Shown here: piece by piece, positions 60,647 through 64,000 of the stretch
Layout: each line of letters opens with the position of its first letter
Position numbering within the stretch: position 1 is the first letter of the stretch
Source of the DNA: Litoditis marina
Taxonomy: Eukaryota; Nematoda; Chromadorea; Rhabditida; Rhabditidae
Assembly (NCBI GenBank): GCA_964036275.1
Contig: OZ038434.1
Coordinates: 22,991,879-23,055,878 of the forward strand
DNA length: 64,000 nucleotides
Direction: 5' to 3'
Notes under the pieces: model-generated
What the model was told of the DNA's origin: nothing
Database searches by the model: none
Seen by the model: only the letters and a program-made list of their open reading frames with translations
Made by a program: the position numbers and the translations under genes

Positions 60647-60843
60647 TATAGTCGTCACCAACCGAAATGCGAGTGGGTACTGTATATCTCACTTTCCGCT
60701 GTGTACGCACACATGTCTTCGATTCCAAAGCCTCTCGGTTATGTGCTTTAATAGCGCAGTGGTTAGCGCCCTGCTACAAATCTTTTGCCCGCCGGTTCGA
60801 TTCCGGCGAGCGATAGAAATCCTTAAATTTGGCACTCACTATA
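60647..60843 (+). mobile_element. TATAGT-ended element with tRNA-like module, copy 8
   Basis: Best-preserved tRNA-like half: D-arm-like TAGCGCAGTGGTTAGCGCC and T-arm CGCCGGTTCGATTCCGGCG, a perfect stem with a 7 nt loop. Ends ATATAGTCGTC and GGCACTCACTATAC. Confidence 0.92.
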
Positions 60844-61064
60844 CTGTCCTAAAATGTTCTTACGGTACTACTCCACGTACGAATGGAAATGACCTAATCC
60901 AGGTTTGAACACAATGTAGATCGAGGCAAAGGTACATACTAGTTGCATTATAATATTCTTGTCTAGTTCATTTGGCGACGACTGTAAATATGTTATATTA
61001 CAGATGAATGTACTATTTGTTATAACTACAAACTATATACATTATACATGCATTGATTTTCCAG

Positions 61065-64000
61065 ATGGAGGTGGGTAGCGAGAGTGCCCCGTCGGTCTAT
61101 TCTGTGGCCAGTCTCCTGGAGCAGAAATCCCCTCCATTTTCACCCAACGCCAACCTAGTTGACGCCCTGATTTCGGCCAACGACACGCCAAATGACGGAA
61201 TACTTTCCCCAAACGACACTCCACTGGACGTCAATTGGCAGAAGATGACGGCGGCATTCGCGCTGCAGCAGAAGCTGTTGTTCATGCAACAAGGTGGGAC
61301 TTACTCGTTTTCTTCCTCTCTTCCTCTCTTCCTCTCTTCCTCTCTTCCTCTCTTCCTCTCTTCCTCTCTTCCTCTCTTCCTCTCTTCCTCTCTTCCTCTC
61401 TTCCTCTCTTCCTCTCTTCCTCTCTTCCTCTCTTCCTCTCTTCCTCTCGTCCTCTCTTCCTCTCTCTCCCTTTCTCTTCCTCTCTCTTCCTCCCCCTTTC
61501 TCTTCCCTCTCTCTCTCTTCCTTTCTCCCATATCTCTCTCCCTCTGTCTCTCTCTCGCTCCCCTCTCTCGCTATTCCTCTCTCCCATCTCTCTCTTTCTC
61601 TGTCCCTCTCTCTCTTCTCCCTCTCCCTCTCTCCCTCCCTCCCTCCCTTCCTCTCTCTCCACCGTATTCCTTCAAAAGTGGGCGTGTCCTCCAATCTCAG
61701 CCCTCATATCGTATGCTGCCAGCCGCCCCTGATTGCATAATAACAAATTACACCACAATCTTACAATCTGGAACAAAAATGCTTATATTATATTCAAAAC
61801 ATGTTTTTCCATTCTAGAGAAGTTATGTAACACGTGATAAACACGTGAACGTATATAGAAACAGGAAAGTCAATTTGAAACATGAAAAGCTTAGAATGAA
61901 CGTTTCACAATAAGTTACCCTAATTTTGTTCAGAAATTTCTATTTGAAAGAAGTCACGTGAGTGAACGTGTGGTTGAGATATAGTCTTTTTCATTCCTAC
62001 TGAGACTCCTACAGTGGAAATATTTGAACCTCCTTCTCGTTCTCCGGTATAATGAATATACGAGAGGGTTTTCGAAAGACTAAAGCTCCACAACCGCTTT
62101 AAGAAAGTTTGTAAGGTTACTGAAGGAGTCTCAGTGAAATGGTGTGAACTATACACAAGTAGTGACGATTCTTCTCGTTCTCGTTGACCATTTTTCGACA
62201 ATATACCACACGTTTTTGTCAAAGCAGCATGAACTACATATAAAAATCAATGGAATATTTTTAAACTTGATGCTCTTAGGTATTCGTCTCATGTCCACTG
62301 CATAGTTCGAAAACCCTAGGAACTCATTTGACTCTCGTGAAAACCGTATTTGGAATACAAGTTCATCTAGAAGTATCTGAGGTTCTTTAGTGATTTGCCA
62401 ACTTTTTGAAGAAACGTGACACTTTCCTGTTATGAAACTCTATTTGGCTACATTTTATCTGTCTATTTTTACAACAATCGTAAATTGACAACTGCCCAAT
62501 CAATCCGGTGTTTTTTCGAGCGCAACTGATAGCTTTCCATACTTTACGATCAACCCTAGATTTTCTGTCAAGTACACAAGGAAACTAATAAAACTAGTAC
62601 ACCACGGGGGATCGAACCCGGGATATGAGTAGCGACAGTCGGTCGTCTTAGCCGCTGAGCTATCGCATAGCTGGAATTCTGAGCGCCAAGAAAAAAAACG
62701 GTCTCACATATGAAACGGTAAAACTTGGTGTTACATCGAAAGTTCTGAATAGTGCACACACTATCAAAAAACCAAAATTACGTTATACAAAACATGATTC
62801 AACTGTACTAGTTATAACACTCAAAGCGTGTCTAAAATTAGCTCCATACTCAGAACTGACAATAAGTTGTGAATTGTGAATTAACGTTCGAAAATAACTC
62901 TTTCTTGATTCAATGGGATATAAAATACAAATATATGTAAATAGTTTGAACTTAACAGCTAAATCAAGATAGTATTCAATATTACCGTTCTCCTTTCAGC
63001 CATGTCTCCGCTCCGAATGCCGATGCACGGCATCCACCAATTGGCGCCGTTTGGTCTGGCGCCATTTGGCGCGGCGCCCTGGCAGGGACAGCTGCGAAAC
63101 ATGATGAATTTCCTCAATATGCAGCAGAGGATGTGCGAATTCGGAAGTAGGTGATTTCGGTTATTTATGAGAACAAAACCGATTTCGTTACAGGTTGACG
63201 AGATGGTTTGAACTAACAAACAACAAAATAACCATTTTTTTACATTTTTCGTCCGCTGACATTTGAACGTTCAAACGTTGATGGCTTCTCAATTTACCTG
63301 TTGCTTGGCCTATTGGAAGAACAACTAAAATTCATACATACAAGATGAGCAAGTGAAATATTTACTGAAAAAACGTGATAAAAGAAATACCAATTTCTCC
63401 ATAGGTCAAAGATTGATGAAGTATAGGAACAATAATTATAATGATATTGAAAAACATATATTATTCAGACGACGTCTCTAAGTCGTCGATGAGCCCCGAT
63501 GACACTACCATAACAGCAGACGGGATGCTCGCCTGCGGAAAGTGCTCCAAGGTGTTCAGCAACCAGAGTGCCCTCGAGGTATGTGATAAAACTTGTAATA
63601 AGATTATTAATAATATTATTAATGATGATAATAATCAACAATTCAAAATTTATTTGCAAAGGGGACCAGTGTGCACCTGAGGTATAGTTTTCGCACTCAA
63701 CGAGAGAGTGGCTGGTCAGAGAGACCCAGGACGTCTAGAGGCCGTCTGCGTTCTCACTGATATCCATGCTCTCTCGCTTTTGTAGCTAGACTCTTACTGA
63801 CAGAAAACTTCTGTGAAATATTCTGGCGAGGAAAAGTTTTGCCCATACTTTACTTAGCGATTGAAGTTCATTCTACTGAACCGAAAATTTTGCCATGCAC
63901 GAAAACTTCTTGCTTCGCAATGACGGTTCATTTCTTTTCTATTTCAGATTCACCAACAAATCCATATCTCTGATAAGCAATTCGAATGCAAACAGTGCGG
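61065..64000 (+). CDS. pag-3: C2H2 zinc-finger transcription factor, Gfi1/PAG-3-like (3' end outside window)
   Basis: Nuclear DNA-binding protein. Exons: 61065-61293, 63000-63146, 63469-63578 and 63948-64000 (cut by the window). Phases 1, 1 and 0 agree. The ATG lies directly behind TTTTCCAG, a likely trans-splice acceptor. The N-terminus is rich in Ser/Pro/Asn with an NDTPNDGILSPNDTP repeat. Exon 2 is Met/Pro/Gly-rich (APFGLAPFGAAPWQG). The first finger spans exons 3 and 4: C-GK-C-SKVFSNQSALEI-H-QQI-H, then FECKQCG of the next finger. The linker and next finger fit Gfi1 (SLEQHKAVH, FDCKICG), whose C. elegans homologue PAG-3 represses transcription in neuronal lineages. Only one finger is complete, so another C2H2 family is possible. 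Intron 1 opens with a TTCCTCTC minisatellite. Confidence 0.72.
61312..61660 (+). repeat. TTCCTCTC minisatellite grading into a CT tract
   Basis: About 18 near-perfect copies of the 8 bp unit TTCCTCTC (61312-61460), then irregular CT sequence. It starts about 18 bases after the exon 1 donor of the PAG-3-like gene. Confidence 0.95.
61992..62142. mobile_element. Inverted-repeat element with CATTCCTACTGAGA ends, copy 3
   Basis: CATTCCTACTGAGACTCCTA at the left and GGAGTCTCAGTGAAATGG at the right, 151 bp, in intron 1. The interior shares CTCGTTCTC and CACAACCGCTTTAAG with the other copies. Confidence 0.82.
62600..62680 (-). other. Second type of tRNA-like sequence
   Basis: Minus strand: GATAGCTCAGCGGCTAAGAC (A-box) and CCCGGGTTCGATCCCCCG (B-box) at normal tRNA spacing. 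The acceptor stem does not pair and no clear anticodon loop is present, so I call it a tRNA-derived fragment, not a working tRNA gene. Confidence 0.55.

Larger units (their letters stand above)
48331..61064. other. Long gene-poor interval between divergent zinc-finger genes
   Basis: About 12.7 kb. It holds CT/GA tracts, several transposon-like elements, a tandem array at 56.2-57.5 kb, a GC-rich island at 58.8-59.05 kb and orphan exon-like pieces (48721-48773, 54.0-54.4, 55.46-55.64, 57.8-57.94, 58.1-58.45 kb). None could be joined into a gene with a consistent frame. Confidence 0.6.

Noticed and set aside
60753..60825. Possible functional tRNA gene
   Set aside because: The D- and T-arm sequences are good but the anticodon stem does not form, and the segment is part of a dispersed 197 bp repeat.
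62600..62680. Functional tRNA on the minus strand
   Set aside because: No pairing acceptor stem; only the internal promoter boxes are preserved.

Overview
This 64 kb window is animal genomic DNA. It is almost certainly from a nematode, probably a rhabditid with expanded introns. The evidence is 3' splice sites of the TTTCAG type, start codons sitting directly behind splice-acceptor sequences (as expected with spliced-leader trans-splicing), and the gene content. BarH homeobox genes lie next to a RASEF-type large Rab gene. From memory, C. elegans ceh-30, ceh-31 and rsef-1 all come from the X-linked clone C33D12, so this looks like conserved microsynteny. I could not name the species.

Layout. 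(1) 654-2220, plus strand: last two exons of a BarH homeobox gene (copy A; its first exon should lie just left of the window). (2) 2221-11835: about 9.6 kb without a convincing gene, full of CT/GA microsatellites, local tandem repeats and transposon remnants. (3) 11836-15223, minus strand: a complete three-exon BarH paralogue (copy B), convergent with copy A. The homeobox exon and its flanking introns form a large inverted repeat. (4) 15224-24304: about 9 kb of short non-autonomous transposons, a LINE tail and AT-rich DNA. (5) 24305-35871, plus strand: a 19-exon RASEF/rsef-1 gene, two EF-hands, a coiled coil and a C-terminal Rab GTPase. My exon model has an intact frame of 640 residues. (6) 37310-48323, minus strand: a 17-exon gene for a C2H2 zinc-finger nuclear protein (intact frame, 634 residues), convergent with RASEF. 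(7) 48331-61064: about 12.7 kb, mostly non-coding, with tandem repeats, transposons, a GC-rich CCAAT/GC-box island and a few orphan exon-like pieces. (8) 61065-64000, plus strand: the 5' part of a zinc-finger gene resembling Gfi1/PAG-3, cut off by the window edge.

The most unusual theme is that the edges of coding exons, usually including the splice site, have been copied into neighbouring introns and are decaying there. This is seen in both BarH genes, at five places in the RASEF gene and at three places in the zinc-finger gene. Several of these duplications flank (CT)n tracts that start right after a splice donor. Similar duplicated pieces at 54.0/54.2, 55.2/55.5 and 58.2/58.4 kb may mark exons I could not assign. 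The second theme is a rich set of short transposable elements: a roughly 197 bp element carrying a tRNA-like module between mirrored TATAGT ends (eight copies), several TTAA-ended inverted-repeat elements (one with a paralogous empty site in the same window), a 180 bp CTGGCGG-ended pair, and palindromic TGTAGTTTGATC elements.

All calls come from reading the sequence by eye. Exon borders rest on reading frame, splice-site fit and phase agreement, not on transcript data.
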